This document shows positions 9,111 through 16,896 of a stretch of DNA of 64,000 nucleotides, piece by piece. Both the position numbers and the translations under genes were made by a program. The notes under the pieces were generated by a model. It worked only from the letters and a program-made list of their open reading frames with translations, was not told the origin of the DNA and ran no database searches. The DNA lies in the NCBI RefSeq assembly GCF_002224485.1, contig NZ_CP022463.1, forward strand, positions 3,626,808 through 3,690,807, given 5' to 3'. Within the stretch, counting starts at the first letter, position 1. The number at the start of each line of letters is the position of its first letter. The DNA comes from Sinomonas sp. R1AF57 (lineage in GTDB: Bacteria; Actinomycetota; Actinomycetes; Actinomycetales; Micrococcaceae).

Positions 9111-10402
9111 TGCCCACCGTCCTCGCCTACACCTCCCCCTCCATCGGCGACCTCTATCCCCTGGTCCCGCTGCTCCTCGAGCTGAAGCGGCGCGGCCACC
9201 GCGTCGAGGTGCGCACCCGGGCCGACCAAGTGGACCTCCTGCTCGGTCTGGGACTCGCGACGGCGCCCACAGACGGCAGGACCGCTGCCATCGAGCACCA
9301 CGACTTCGGCGCACGCAATACCCTCGAGGCCCTTTCGGCCTCCGCGGAGGTCTTCGTCCGCCGAGCACCACTCGACGGCGCCGACCTGGCCGCGGCGATC
9401 GGCGACACCAACCCGGACGCGGTCATCGTCGATCTCAACCCCTGGGGCGCACGCGCCGCGGCCCAGGCGTGGGGCGGTCCGTGGGTGACGTTTTGCCCCT
9501 ACATTCCCCCGCTCAGCTCACGCGGAACGCCCCCGTTCGGCCCGGGCCTCGCGCCCCTCGCGGGGCCTCTGGGGCGGCTCCGCGACGCTCTGCTGCGGCC
9601 TCTTGTCATGGGCCAGCTCGAGAAGCGCTTCCGCCCCGGCATCAATCGAGTGCTGGCTGCGAACGGGCTCCCAGGTGTCGCGACTGTAGACGAGTTCTTC
9701 CAGTCCGCACCCCTGACCCTCGTGGCAACCGCGGAACCGTTCGACTACCCGCACCCGGACTGGGGGCCGCAGATCCGCCTCATCGGCGCCCTCCCCTGGG
9801 AGCCGCCGGGCCCGGCGCCGCGCTGGGTGGAGGACGCGGGCGACCCGTTCGTGCTCGTCACGACATCCTCCGAGTACCAGGCCGACGAGTCGCTGGCCAG
9901 GGCGGCCGTCGAGGGCCTCGGCGGGGAGCCGTACCGCGTCGTGGTGACGATGCCCGCCGGCGTCGCGGACCTCGGGCCGCTGCCGCCCAACGTCCGGGTG
10001 GAGCGGTTCGTCCCCCACGGTCCGATCCTGGAGCGTGCTGCCGTCGCCGTGACCCACGGCGGCATGGGCGCGACCCAGAAGGCCCTCGCGGCGGGGGTGC
10101 CGTGCGTCGTGGTCCCGTTCGGCCGGGACCAGCTCGAGGTCGCGGCGCGCGTGGTCCATGCGGGTGCCGGAGTCCGGATCGCCAAGGGGAAGCTGAGCCC
10201 GGAACGGCTGCGCGAGGCCGTCCACCGGGCGGTCGGAATGGCCGACGGCGCGCGGCGTGTGGCGGCGGGCTATCAGGCCGCCGGCGGGGCCGTCGCCGGG
10301 GCGGACGCGGTCGAGGCCTTGGTGGGCACGACCGCTCCCGGTGGTCAGAAACTGCACAGCTCAGGGCCGGAAGCGGCCTCGGAAGGCTCGCACCGGCCCT
10401 GA
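9107..10402 (+). CDS. GT1-family glycosyltransferase (macrolide/UDP-glucosyltransferase type)
   Basis: A 431-residue GT-B fold enzyme. The C-terminal half holds VTHGGMGATQKALAAGVPCV followed by VPFGRDQLEVAA (from residue 315), the nucleotide-sugar-binding signature of the MGT/OleD group. These enzymes transfer a sugar from a nucleotide donor to small hydrophobic acceptors, in some cases inactivating macrolides. Coupled to a TetR gene and divergent from a MATE pump, it fits a self-protection role, but the acceptor is unknown. The ATG at 9107 overlaps the TetR stop and has GGAGG just upstream. The last 17 codons lie inside a 60-bp palindromic element, so the C-terminal tail is encoded by the repeat. 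Confidence 0.85.
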   Translation: MMPTVLAYTSPSIGDLYPLVPLLLELKRRGHRVEVRTRADQVDLLLGLGLATAPTDGRTAAIEHHDFGARNTLEALSASAEVFVRRAPLDGADLAAAIGDTNPDAVIVDLNPWGARAAAQAWGGPWVTFCPYIPPLSSRGTPPFGPGLAPLAGPLGRLRDALLRPLVMGQLEKRFRPGINRVLAANGLPGVATVDEFFQSAPLTLVATAEPFDYPHPDWGPQIRLIGALPWEPPGPAPRWVEDAGDPFVLVTTSSEYQADESLARAAVEGLGGEPYRVVVTMPAGVADLGPLPPNVRVERFVPHGPILERAAVAVTHGGMGATQKALAAGVPCVVVPFGRDQLEVAARVVHAGAGVRIAKGKLSPERLREAVHRAVGMADGARRVAAGYQAAGGAVAGADAVEALVGTTAPGGQKLHSSGPEAASEGSHRP

Positions 10403-10411
10403 GCTGTGCAG
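10352..10411. repeat. Perfect 19-bp inverted repeat spanning the glycosyltransferase stop codon
   Basis: CTGCACAGCTCAGGGCCGG (10352-10370) is repeated in inverse at 10393-10411 around a 22-base loop. The TGA of the glycosyltransferase lies in the right arm. It sits between convergent genes and could terminate transcription from both sides, though no U-tract follows. A related element, AAACTGCACAACTC ... GAGCTGTGCAGTTT, occurs at 43769-43834. Confidence 0.8.
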
Positions 10412-10444
10412 GTTCACGCGCTCGTCGGAACGCCGAGCGCCGGG

Positions 10445-11881
10445 TCAGGCGCCGTGGCCGTGGGCCTCGGCGTCGACCTCGAGGACCTCTGCGGTGTCCT
10501 CGGACGGCGTGTGCTCGTGCGGGCCGACGGGGCCGCGCTGGCGCCGGTAGCGCACCGCCCCGATAGCGACCACGACCGCGGCGAGGCCGATCGAGAGCCA
10601 CAGGGAGTCGCGTGTGCTGTCGAAGAAGGCCATGCCGACGATCAGCGCGGCGATGGCGATGATCGAGAACCAGGTCAGGAACGGGAAGAGCCACATGCGG
10701 ATCTCGAGCTTGGTGCCGGCAGCGTCCGCGCGGCGGCGCAGGATGAGCTGGGAGATCGAGATGACGAGCCAGACGAACAGCGCGATCGCACCGGAGGTGT
10801 TCACGAGGAAGAGGAACACGGTGTCCGGCCAGAGGTAGTTCAGGCCCACCGTGATGAACCCGACCACGGTGGAGACCAGGACCGAGCGGACCGGGACCCC
10901 GCGGCTCGAGATGCGGGCCCACGAGGTGGGGGCGTCGCCGCGGGTGGAGAGGGAGAAGATCATGCGGCTGGCCGTGTACAGGCCCGAGTTGAGGCACGAG
11001 AGCACCGAGGTCAGGACGACGATGTCCATGATGGTGCCGGCACCGGGGATCCCGAAGCGCTCGATCACGGCGACATAGGGGCTCTTCGCGACGGAGGCAT
11101 CGTCCCAGGGCAGGAGCGTGACGACGATGGCCATCGAGCCGATGTAGAAGACGAGGATGCGCCACACGGTCGAGTTCACGGCCTTGCGGACGGCGGTGAC
11201 CGGGTCCTTCGACTCGCCGGCGGCGATGGTGGCGATCTCCGCGCCGAAGAAGGAGAACACGACGACGAGGATGCCGGCGAGCACGGCGTCGGCGCCGTTG
11301 GGCATGAAGCCGCCGTGGCCGAGGAGGTTCGAGGTGCCCGGGGCGGGGACGCCCGGGATCAGGCCGAGGATCGCGGCGACGCCGGCGACGAGGAACAGGA
11401 CGATCGCGGTGACCTTGACCGAGGCGAACCAGAATTCGAACTCGCCGTAGGACTTGACGCTCCACACGTTGGTGAGCGTGAGGGCGATCATGAGCGCGAG
11501 GGCCCAGATCCACTGGTCGACGCCGGGGATCCAGCGGTGCATGATCGCGGCGCCCGCGGTCGCCTCGATGCCGAGGACGATGATCCAGAACCAGGCGTAG
11601 AGCCAGCCGATGCTGAACCCGGCCCAGCGCCCGAGCGCCTTGTCCGCGTAGGACGAGAACGAGCCGGTCTCAGGGTTCGCCGCCGCCATTTCGCCGAGCA
11701 TGCGCATGACGAGGATGACGACGACGCCCGCAGCCGCGTAGGCGAGCAGGATGCCCGGCCCGGCCTGCTGGATGGCTGCGCCGGAGCCGACGAACAGGCC
11801 GGCGCCGATGACGCCGGCGATGGCGATCATCGACAGGTGCCGCGGCTTGAGGGTCTTGTGGAGTTCGGGTTGGGAAGCCAT
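10445..11881 (-). CDS. Amino acid permease (APC superfamily, GabP/AnsP-like)
   Basis: A 478-residue transporter with twelve predicted membrane helices. The N-terminal signature RHLSMIAIAGVIGAGLFVGS, followed by GPGILLAYAAAG, is that of the amino acid transporter family including GabP, AnsP and related proton symporters. The exact amino acid cannot be assigned. The C-terminus is His/Glu-rich and cytoplasmic. The ATG at 11881 is chosen because GGAAG lies nine bases upstream; a TTG nine bases earlier is less likely. The 240 bases upstream of it hold only AT-rich DNA and no gene, presumably the control region. Confidence 0.88.
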   Translation of the reverse strand: MASQPELHKTLKPRHLSMIAIAGVIGAGLFVGSGAAIQQAGPGILLAYAAAGVVVILVMRMLGEMAAANPETGSFSSYADKALGRWAGFSIGWLYAWFWIIVLGIEATAGAAIMHRWIPGVDQWIWALALMIALTLTNVWSVKSYGEFEFWFASVKVTAIVLFLVAGVAAILGLIPGVPAPGTSNLLGHGGFMPNGADAVLAGILVVVFSFFGAEIATIAAGESKDPVTAVRKAVNSTVWRILVFYIGSMAIVVTLLPWDDASVAKSPYVAVIERFGIPGAGTIMDIVVLTSVLSCLNSGLYTASRMIFSLSTRGDAPTSWARISSRGVPVRSVLVSTVVGFITVGLNYLWPDTVFLFLVNTSGAIALFVWLVISISQLILRRRADAAGTKLEIRMWLFPFLTWFSIIAIAALIVGMAFFDSTRDSLWLSIGLAAVVVAIGAVRYRRQRGPVGPHEHTPSEDTAEVLEVDAEAHGHGA

Positions 11882-12124
11882 GGGGGCCAACTTCCGTGAG
11901 GGGGTGCAATGCCGGAATTAATGGTGAACCCATGCCGGGCGAGCATGCCGTGGACATTGCACAAACTTTTTGCGTTGGCGTGATGCAGACGACCAAAATG
12001 GTTTACTCGCAGACAACTGCTGTTACCCAGGAAATGCCTTGCAACCTGCGTGAAACGTAGCCTCGGCCACCCTCCCGCGTTGCACGGCTCACATCGCGAG
12101 GGCCGGACGCGCCATACTGGCGGC

Positions 12125-12655
12125 GTGGCCACCCAGTTCTTCACCGCGTCGAGCATCGACGGCTTCATCGCCGACCCCGAACAGTCCCTCTCCTGGCTCC
12201 TGAGCCGGGACGTCGACTCCGCAGGGCCGATGGGCTACGACGCGTTCATCGCCGGCGTGGGCGCCCTCGCGATGGGAGCCACCACGTACCGGTGGCTCCT
12301 GGACCACCCTGAGGCGGTCGGCGAGGGCTGGCCCTACGAACAGCCGACGTGGGTCTTCACGCACGGCGGCCTTGAGCCCATGGACGGGGACATCCGCTTC
12401 ACCTCGGCTCCCGTGGCCGAGGTCCATGCGGAGATGACGGCCGCCGCCGATGGGCTCAATGTGTGGGTCGTGGGCGGGGGCGACCTCGCTGGCCAGTTTG
12501 CAGACGCTGGCCTCCTGGATGAGGTGTGGGTCCAGTACGCGCCGGTCGCGCTTGGGGCAGGCTTCCCGCTCCTCCCGCGGCGCCTCGAGCTCCGGCTCGA
12601 GGACGTGGCGCGCAACCGGGACTTCGCCTGCGCCCGGTACTCGGTGGTGCGCTGA
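12125..12655 (+). CDS. Dihydrofolate reductase-family protein (RibD C-terminal-like)
   Basis: A 176-residue protein of the DHFR/RibD C-terminal fold. It opens with VATQFFTASSIDGFIADPEQ and carries VVGGGDLAGQFADAGLLDEV in the C-terminal half, the NADPH-binding glycine motif of this group. Many such YyaP/YwjB-like proteins are of unknown substrate; folate reduction should not be assumed. The GTG at 12125 has no ribosome site; a CATACT hexamer ends six bases upstream, so it may be leaderless. Its TGA overlaps the ATG of the GNAT gene by one base, implying coupled translation. Confidence 0.82.
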   Translation: MATQFFTASSIDGFIADPEQSLSWLLSRDVDSAGPMGYDAFIAGVGALAMGATTYRWLLDHPEAVGEGWPYEQPTWVFTHGGLEPMDGDIRFTSAPVAEVHAEMTAAADGLNVWVVGGGDLAGQFADAGLLDEVWVQYAPVALGAGFPLLPRRLELRLEDVARNRDFACARYSVVR

Positions 12656-13248
12656 TGGCACCCGCCGGGACCATTGAGGTCCGGCCGGCGACGGCGGAGC
12701 GGTTCGACGACGTCGCGACGATCCTCGGCCCGAAGAACCCCGACGCGACGGTCTGCTGGTGTCTGAGCCACCGCCTCGACTCGAAGACGAACCGGTCGCT
12801 CGTGGGACGCGAGCGGCGCGAGTACGTCCGGGGGCTCTGCTCCCGTCAGGTCCCGCCGGGCGTCCTGGCGTACCTCGACGGCGAGGTGTGCGGGTGGGCC
12901 GCGGTCGCGCCGCGGGCGGCGGCCCACCCCTTCGCCCGCTCGACCAGGATCCCCCATGTCGACGACGCACCCGTGTGGAGCGTGTGGTGCTTCCGGGTCC
13001 GGCCCGGGTACCGCAGGCGGGGAGTCGCGCAGGCGCTCCTGGCCGGCGCGGTCCGGTTCGCACGGGACCACGGCGCGCCTGCCATCGAGGGCTACCCCGT
13101 GGACAACCACGGGAAGAAGGTCGACCTCACAATGGCGTATGTCGGCACGCGCTCCATGTTCGAGCAGGCGGGGTTCACCCCGGCGGCGGAGACGACGTCC
13201 GTGTCCGGGGGCTTCCCGCGGGTGCTCATGCGCCTCGATCTCGCCTGA
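12655..13248 (+). CDS. GNAT-family N-acetyltransferase
   Basis: A 197-residue acetyl-CoA-dependent acetyltransferase. The acyl-CoA-binding loop is visible as VRPGYRRRGVAQALLAGAV in the middle of the protein, following the strand VWSVWCFRV. The acceptor substrate is unknown. A tryptophan/cysteine-rich N-terminal segment (VCWCLSHR) is typical of one actinobacterial GNAT subgroup. The start overlaps the stop of the DHFR-like gene (TGATG), so the two proteins are probably made in a fixed ratio and may act in the same process. Confidence 0.83.
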   Translation: MAPAGTIEVRPATAERFDDVATILGPKNPDATVCWCLSHRLDSKTNRSLVGRERREYVRGLCSRQVPPGVLAYLDGEVCGWAAVAPRAAAHPFARSTRIPHVDDAPVWSVWCFRVRPGYRRRGVAQALLAGAVRFARDHGAPAIEGYPVDNHGKKVDLTMAYVGTRSMFEQAGFTPAAETTSVSGGFPRVLMRLDLA

Positions 13249-13306
13249 CACTCCCCATCGGCGCTGCGGACAGCCCCTGTCCGCGGCTCTCGCTACCGTG
13301 GGCTCC

Positions 13307-13666
13307 ATGGCTATCGCACGTACACCCTCCCTCGTCATCGACTGCCGTGACCCCGCCGCCCTCGCCCGGTTCTACGGAACGCTCCTGGACTGGCGCGTCG
13401 AAGAGGAGGCCTCCGACTGGGTCGAGCTCCACGGCGAGGACGGCCGGCGCATCGACTTCCAGGGCGTGGCGGACTACCGTGCGCCGGAGTGGCCGGGGCA
13501 GGAGCACCCCCAGCAGATGCACCTCGACGTGGTCGTCGACGACCTGGACGCCGCCGAGGAGGCCGTGATCGGCCTCGGCGCGACCAAGCACGAGCACCAG
13601 CCGGGCACAACCTTCCGGGTCTTCCTCGACCCGGCCAGTCACCCCTTCTGCCTCTGCCAGCAGTGA
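13307..13666 (+). CDS. VOC-superfamily (glyoxalase-like) protein
   Basis: A 119-residue protein with the paired beta-alpha-beta-beta-beta units of the vicinal oxygen chelate fold. It has LVIDCRDPAALARFYGTLLD at the N-terminus, HLDVVVDDLDAAEEAVIGLG in the middle and FRVFLDPASHPFCLC at the end. The pattern matches the common glyoxalase-like VOC proteins of actinobacteria, whose substrates are mostly unknown. The TACCGT hexamer (13294-13299) ends seven bases before the ATG and there is no ribosome site, so a leaderless transcript is predicted. Confidence 0.85.
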   Translation: MAIARTPSLVIDCRDPAALARFYGTLLDWRVEEEASDWVELHGEDGRRIDFQGVADYRAPEWPGQEHPQQMHLDVVVDDLDAAEEAVIGLGATKHEHQPGTTFRVFLDPASHPFCLCQQ

Positions 13667-13705
13667 GACGTCCTGCCGGCGGTGACGATGCCTCCTGACG
13701 TCTCA
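13664..13705. terminator. Probable bidirectional terminator hairpin
   Basis: TGAGACGTC (13664-13672) pairs with GACGTCTCA (13697-13705). Both arms contain the stop codons of the converging VOC and monooxygenase genes, with an extra GC-rich inner part (GCCGGC). Termination in both directions is inferred from position. Confidence 0.5.
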
Positions 13706-15505
13706 GTGGGTGTGATGGGTCTCGGCCAGCGCGTAGACCGGGGTCTCCAGCCCCTCGAACCTGGCCTTGAGCTGGAGGGCCAGGTACTTCGAGTAGTGCC
13801 GCGACTGGTGCAGGTTGCCGCCGTGGAACCAGAGGTTCTCCTGCTGGGTGGGCTTCCACATGTTGCGCAGCTCGCCCTGCCAAGGCCCCGGGTCCTTGGT
13901 GGTGTCGGAGCCCAGGCCCCAGCACTTGCCGACCTTGTCCGCGACCTCCTGGGAGATCAGCTTCGCCGCCCAGCCGTTCATCGAGCCGTACCCCGTGGCG
14001 TAGACGACCGCGTCCGCCTCGAGGCGGGTGCCGTCGTCGAGCACCACCGCGTCCTGCTCGAGGTGTGAGACCTGGCCGTTCGCGAGCCGGATCGCACCCT
14101 TGGCGATGAGCTCGGACGCGCCGATGTCGATGTAGTAGCCCGAGCCGCGACGGAGGTACTTGAGGAAGAGGCCCGAGCCGTCGTCGCCGAAGTCGAGCTG
14201 GAAGCCGGCCTGCTCGAGCCCAGCGTAGAACTCCTTGTCCCGCTCGCGGATCTCGTCGAATGCGGGCCGCTGGAAGTCCGGGAGGACCTTGTACGGAATG
14301 GAGGCGAAGATGAGGTCGGCCGTCTCGTGGTCGATCCCGTTCGCCAGGGCCTCCTCCGAGTACAGCGGGCCCAAGACCACCTCCATGAGCGAGTCCGAGC
14401 GGACGATGTGCGTGCTCGACCGCTGGAGCATGGTCGGCTCGGCACCGTTCTGCCACAGGTCGGCGCAGATGTCGTGGGCCGAGTTGTTCGATCCCACGAC
14501 GACGACCTTCTTGCCGGCGTACTTCGCGCCGCCCGGATGCTGGGAGGAGTGGTGCTGGTCGCCGCGGAAAACCTCCTGGCCAGGCAGCCTGGGGACGCTC
14601 GGGATGCCGGACATGCCGGTGGCCATGACGAGGTGGGTCGGGGTCAGGGTGAGCTCACGGCCGTCGCGGACCACCCTGACGGTCCAGCGCTGCGCGTCCT
14701 CGTCGAAGGACGCGCTCGTGGCCTCGGTGCTGGGCCAGTAGTCGAGCTCCATGATCTGGGTGTAGTGCTCGAGCCAGTCGCCCATCTTGTCCTTCGGCGT
14801 GAAGACCGGCCAGTGGTCCGGGAAGGGGAGGTACGGCATGTGGTCGTACCAGACCGGATCGTGGAGGCACAGCGAGTGGTAGCGCGAGCGCCACTGGTCG
14901 CCGGGCCGCGGGTGCTTGTCGATCACGAGGGCGGGAACCCCGAGCCGCTTGAGCCGCGCCGCCAGGCCGATGCCGCCCTGCCCGCCGCCCACGACCAGCA
15001 CGTAGGGCTGCTCGTCGATGCCGAAGGATTCGGCCCGCGCGTTGCGCCGGTCGAGCCAGTTCTCGGTGGAGACGTTGACGCCGTGCTCCGCCCCCCGCTC
15101 TCGTCGTCGGCCTGCAGGCTCGGGGAAGTCGTTGAGGCCCTGCGCGCTGGACAGCAGCGTCCACGCCCTGCCGTCGCGCAGCCGCACGAGTCCCTTGCCG
15201 TGGAACGCCCTGTTGCGGAAGGTGTACCAGGCTTCGGTCACGCCGTCGGCATCGGCTGCGCCCGTGACCTCGAGGTCGCGCGGCCACGCCTCCGGCCCCA
15301 CGGCGGTGAGCATCGCCGCGATCTCGTCACGCCCCTCCGCCGTGTGGATGTTCCACGTGAGGCTCGCGAGGTCCCGCCAGTAGCTCTCGTCGCCGAACAG
15401 CACGGCGGCAGCCGTGACGTCGCCCGCCGCGAACGCCGCCTCGAGGTCCGCGAACCACGCCCTCGCCCCCTCCAGCGCCGCATCTGATGTGCTTGCATCA
15501 CTCAT
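13703..15505 (-). CDS. FAD/NADPH-dependent monooxygenase with N-terminal SnoaL-like domain
   Basis: A 600-residue flavoprotein. Residues 1 to about 120 look like a SnoaL/NTF2-type cone domain (ARAWFADLEAAFAAGDV). The rest is a class B flavin monooxygenase: FAD-binding GGGQGG near residue 173, an FMO-like FRGDQHHSSQHP near 313, the ATG motif near 295 and a second dinucleotide site GSNNSAHD near 338. It would oxygenate an unknown small molecule using NADPH and O2. A GGGAGA ribosome site lies seven bases before the ATG. The gene follows a GAF-domain regulator on the same strand, and a palindromic site in the 140-base gap is a likely control point. Close relatives are often annotated simply as NAD(P)/FAD-dependent oxidoreductases. 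Confidence 0.82.
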   Translation of the reverse strand: MSDASTSDAALEGARAWFADLEAAFAAGDVTAAAVLFGDESYWRDLASLTWNIHTAEGRDEIAAMLTAVGPEAWPRDLEVTGAADADGVTEAWYTFRNRAFHGKGLVRLRDGRAWTLLSSAQGLNDFPEPAGRRRERGAEHGVNVSTENWLDRRNARAESFGIDEQPYVLVVGGGQGGIGLAARLKRLGVPALVIDKHPRPGDQWRSRYHSLCLHDPVWYDHMPYLPFPDHWPVFTPKDKMGDWLEHYTQIMELDYWPSTEATSASFDEDAQRWTVRVVRDGRELTLTPTHLVMATGMSGIPSVPRLPGQEVFRGDQHHSSQHPGGAKYAGKKVVVVGSNNSAHDICADLWQNGAEPTMLQRSSTHIVRSDSLMEVVLGPLYSEEALANGIDHETADLIFASIPYKVLPDFQRPAFDEIRERDKEFYAGLEQAGFQLDFGDDGSGLFLKYLRRGSGYYIDIGASELIAKGAIRLANGQVSHLEQDAVVLDDGTRLEADAVVYATGYGSMNGWAAKLISQEVADKVGKCWGLGSDTTKDPGPWQGELRNMWKPTQQENLWFHGGNLHQSRHYSKYLALQLKARFEGLETPVYALAETHHTH

Positions 15506-15574
15506 TGCACTTCTCCCTTGAACGCCTGAGCTGATGCGTATGACGGTATGGCGCGCGTCACACTCACGGGAGCG

Positions 15575-15590
15575 TTGCAGAACGTTGCAA
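15575..15590. promoter_or_regulatory. Palindromic operator candidate upstream of the monooxygenase gene
   Basis: TTGCA-N6-TGCAA, read on the minus strand as TTGCAACGTTCTGCAA, with a directly repeated TGCAACG unit. It lies 70-85 bases upstream of the monooxygenase ATG and just downstream of the GAF-domain regulator gene. It is a plausible binding site for that regulator; this is inference. Confidence 0.45.
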
Positions 15591-15645
15591 ACCCGCGGTC
15601 CACGCTCGCCCCCCTCGCTGAGGGGTCATGTCCCTGCGGTGACGG

Positions 15646-16812
15646 TCAGGCGCGCACGACGGCGGCCGGTACCGTCAGGCGGTAGGGCCGGCTCTCGATG
15701 AGCCCGCCGAGGCGCTTGCGCAGGCGGGAAAGCTCGGCGCGGACCGTGACCGCAGTCTGGGCTCCGTCGAGGCACGCGAGCAGCTCGCGGGTCCCAACGC
15801 CCCGTGGGTGGGCGGCAAGCAAGCCGAGGAGTTCGAAGTGCCGTGCACTCAGGGGAATCTCCGTGGTGTGGCCGCCTGCGCGGAGCACGGCCATGGGCCG
15901 CGGACCGGGCCGGAGCTCGAGCTCGGCGGCGCCGCTGGCCGCGCGGAGGACCCAGCCGCCTTCGAGCGGCTCGGCGCGTACCTGGCCCAGGCCCGGCAGC
16001 CACGCGGTGCCGGGCGCAAGGCCCGCTGGAAGGCGCACCCGTTCGCCCACGCCGAAGCCGTCCGCCGAGGCAACCCAGCCGGCGTCGTCCACGACGAGGG
16101 CCGGGCCCGAACCGGCGGGCCAGCACCGGGCGGCCTCGAGTGCGAGGCGGCGGAGCGCGCCGTCGTGCTTCCGGCCCAGGAGGTCCGTCGCTTCCCGGGC
16201 CGCGATTGTGACGAGCGAGAGGGTGTGCGGGTGGGCGGTCCGATAGGAGCCGCTGAGCGTCACGACGCCGAGCAGCGAACCGGTGCGCGGGTCGAGGAGC
16301 GGCGCACTCGTGCAGACCCACGGATGCTGGTCCTCGTCGCCGTGCTCCGGCCCGAAGATCTGGACCGGCCGGCGCTCCTCCATGGCCGTCCCCAGGGCGT
16401 TGACGCCGACGTCCCGCTCGCGCCACCGCGCGCCTTGGACGTAGCCGAGCTCCTCGCTCTTGCGCCGGACGGGACCGGGGCCGGTCACCCAGAGCACGTA
16501 GCCCTCGTCATCGCTCACGACGAGCTCGTTGCCCGCCTCGGCCGCGAGCGGCAGGAGCCTCTCCTGGAGCAGGGGCACGACGGCGGCAAGGTCCTCCGCG
16601 CGCTCGCGACGCTCGGCGACCTGCTGGTCCCCGAGGGGACGATGCTGAGGCGGAAGGCTCCCCTGCCGCTGCCATGCCCGGGCGATCACGGGACGCAGCA
16701 CGCCCGGAACCTCATGGGTGGACTGCCAGGCGCGGTGGAGGCGCAGCAGCTCGCGGGCCTTGGCGGCCGGGTCGTCGAAGACCGTGAGGGCAGCCTCGAG
16801 GCGCGGCTGCAT
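15646..16812 (-). CDS. GAF-domain transcriptional regulator (AcoR N-terminal-like, winged-helix end)
   Basis: A 388-residue regulator. The N-terminal part has ARELLRLHRAW and PVIARAWQRQGS, as in AcoR-type activators, followed by a GAF sensor (about residues 80-210, with WVCTSAPLLDPRTGSLLGV). There is no sigma-54 AAA+ domain. The C-terminus instead resembles an OmpR-like winged helix (LSARHFELLGLLAAHPRGVG). Actinobacterial proteins of this kind usually control adjacent oxidoreductase genes in response to an aromatic or small organic signal. The monooxygenase downstream is the obvious target. The ATG at 16812 is chosen because AGGAGG lies eight bases upstream; an in-frame GTG at 16821 is the alternative. 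Confidence 0.78.
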   Translation of the reverse strand: MQPRLEAALTVFDDPAAKARELLRLHRAWQSTHEVPGVLRPVIARAWQRQGSLPPQHRPLGDQQVAERRERAEDLAAVVPLLQERLLPLAAEAGNELVVSDDEGYVLWVTGPGPVRRKSEELGYVQGARWRERDVGVNALGTAMEERRPVQIFGPEHGDEDQHPWVCTSAPLLDPRTGSLLGVVTLSGSYRTAHPHTLSLVTIAAREATDLLGRKHDGALRRLALEAARCWPAGSGPALVVDDAGWVASADGFGVGERVRLPAGLAPGTAWLPGLGQVRAEPLEGGWVLRAASGAAELELRPGPRPMAVLRAGGHTTEIPLSARHFELLGLLAAHPRGVGTRELLACLDGAQTAVTVRAELSRLRKRLGGLIESRPYRLTVPAAVVRA

Positions 16813-16896
16813 CACGCGCACCTCCTCGGCCGGGATCCCTGCCCCAGACGGGGCGGTCCCACCAGAGTGGCACGGATCACGGCCGTTTGGACAGGG

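Noticed and set aside
9469-11513. Long Arg/Pro-rich frames opposite the glycosyltransferase and permease genes
   Set aside because: Typical antisense or off-frame reading in very GC-rich DNA; no family similarity and no start signals.
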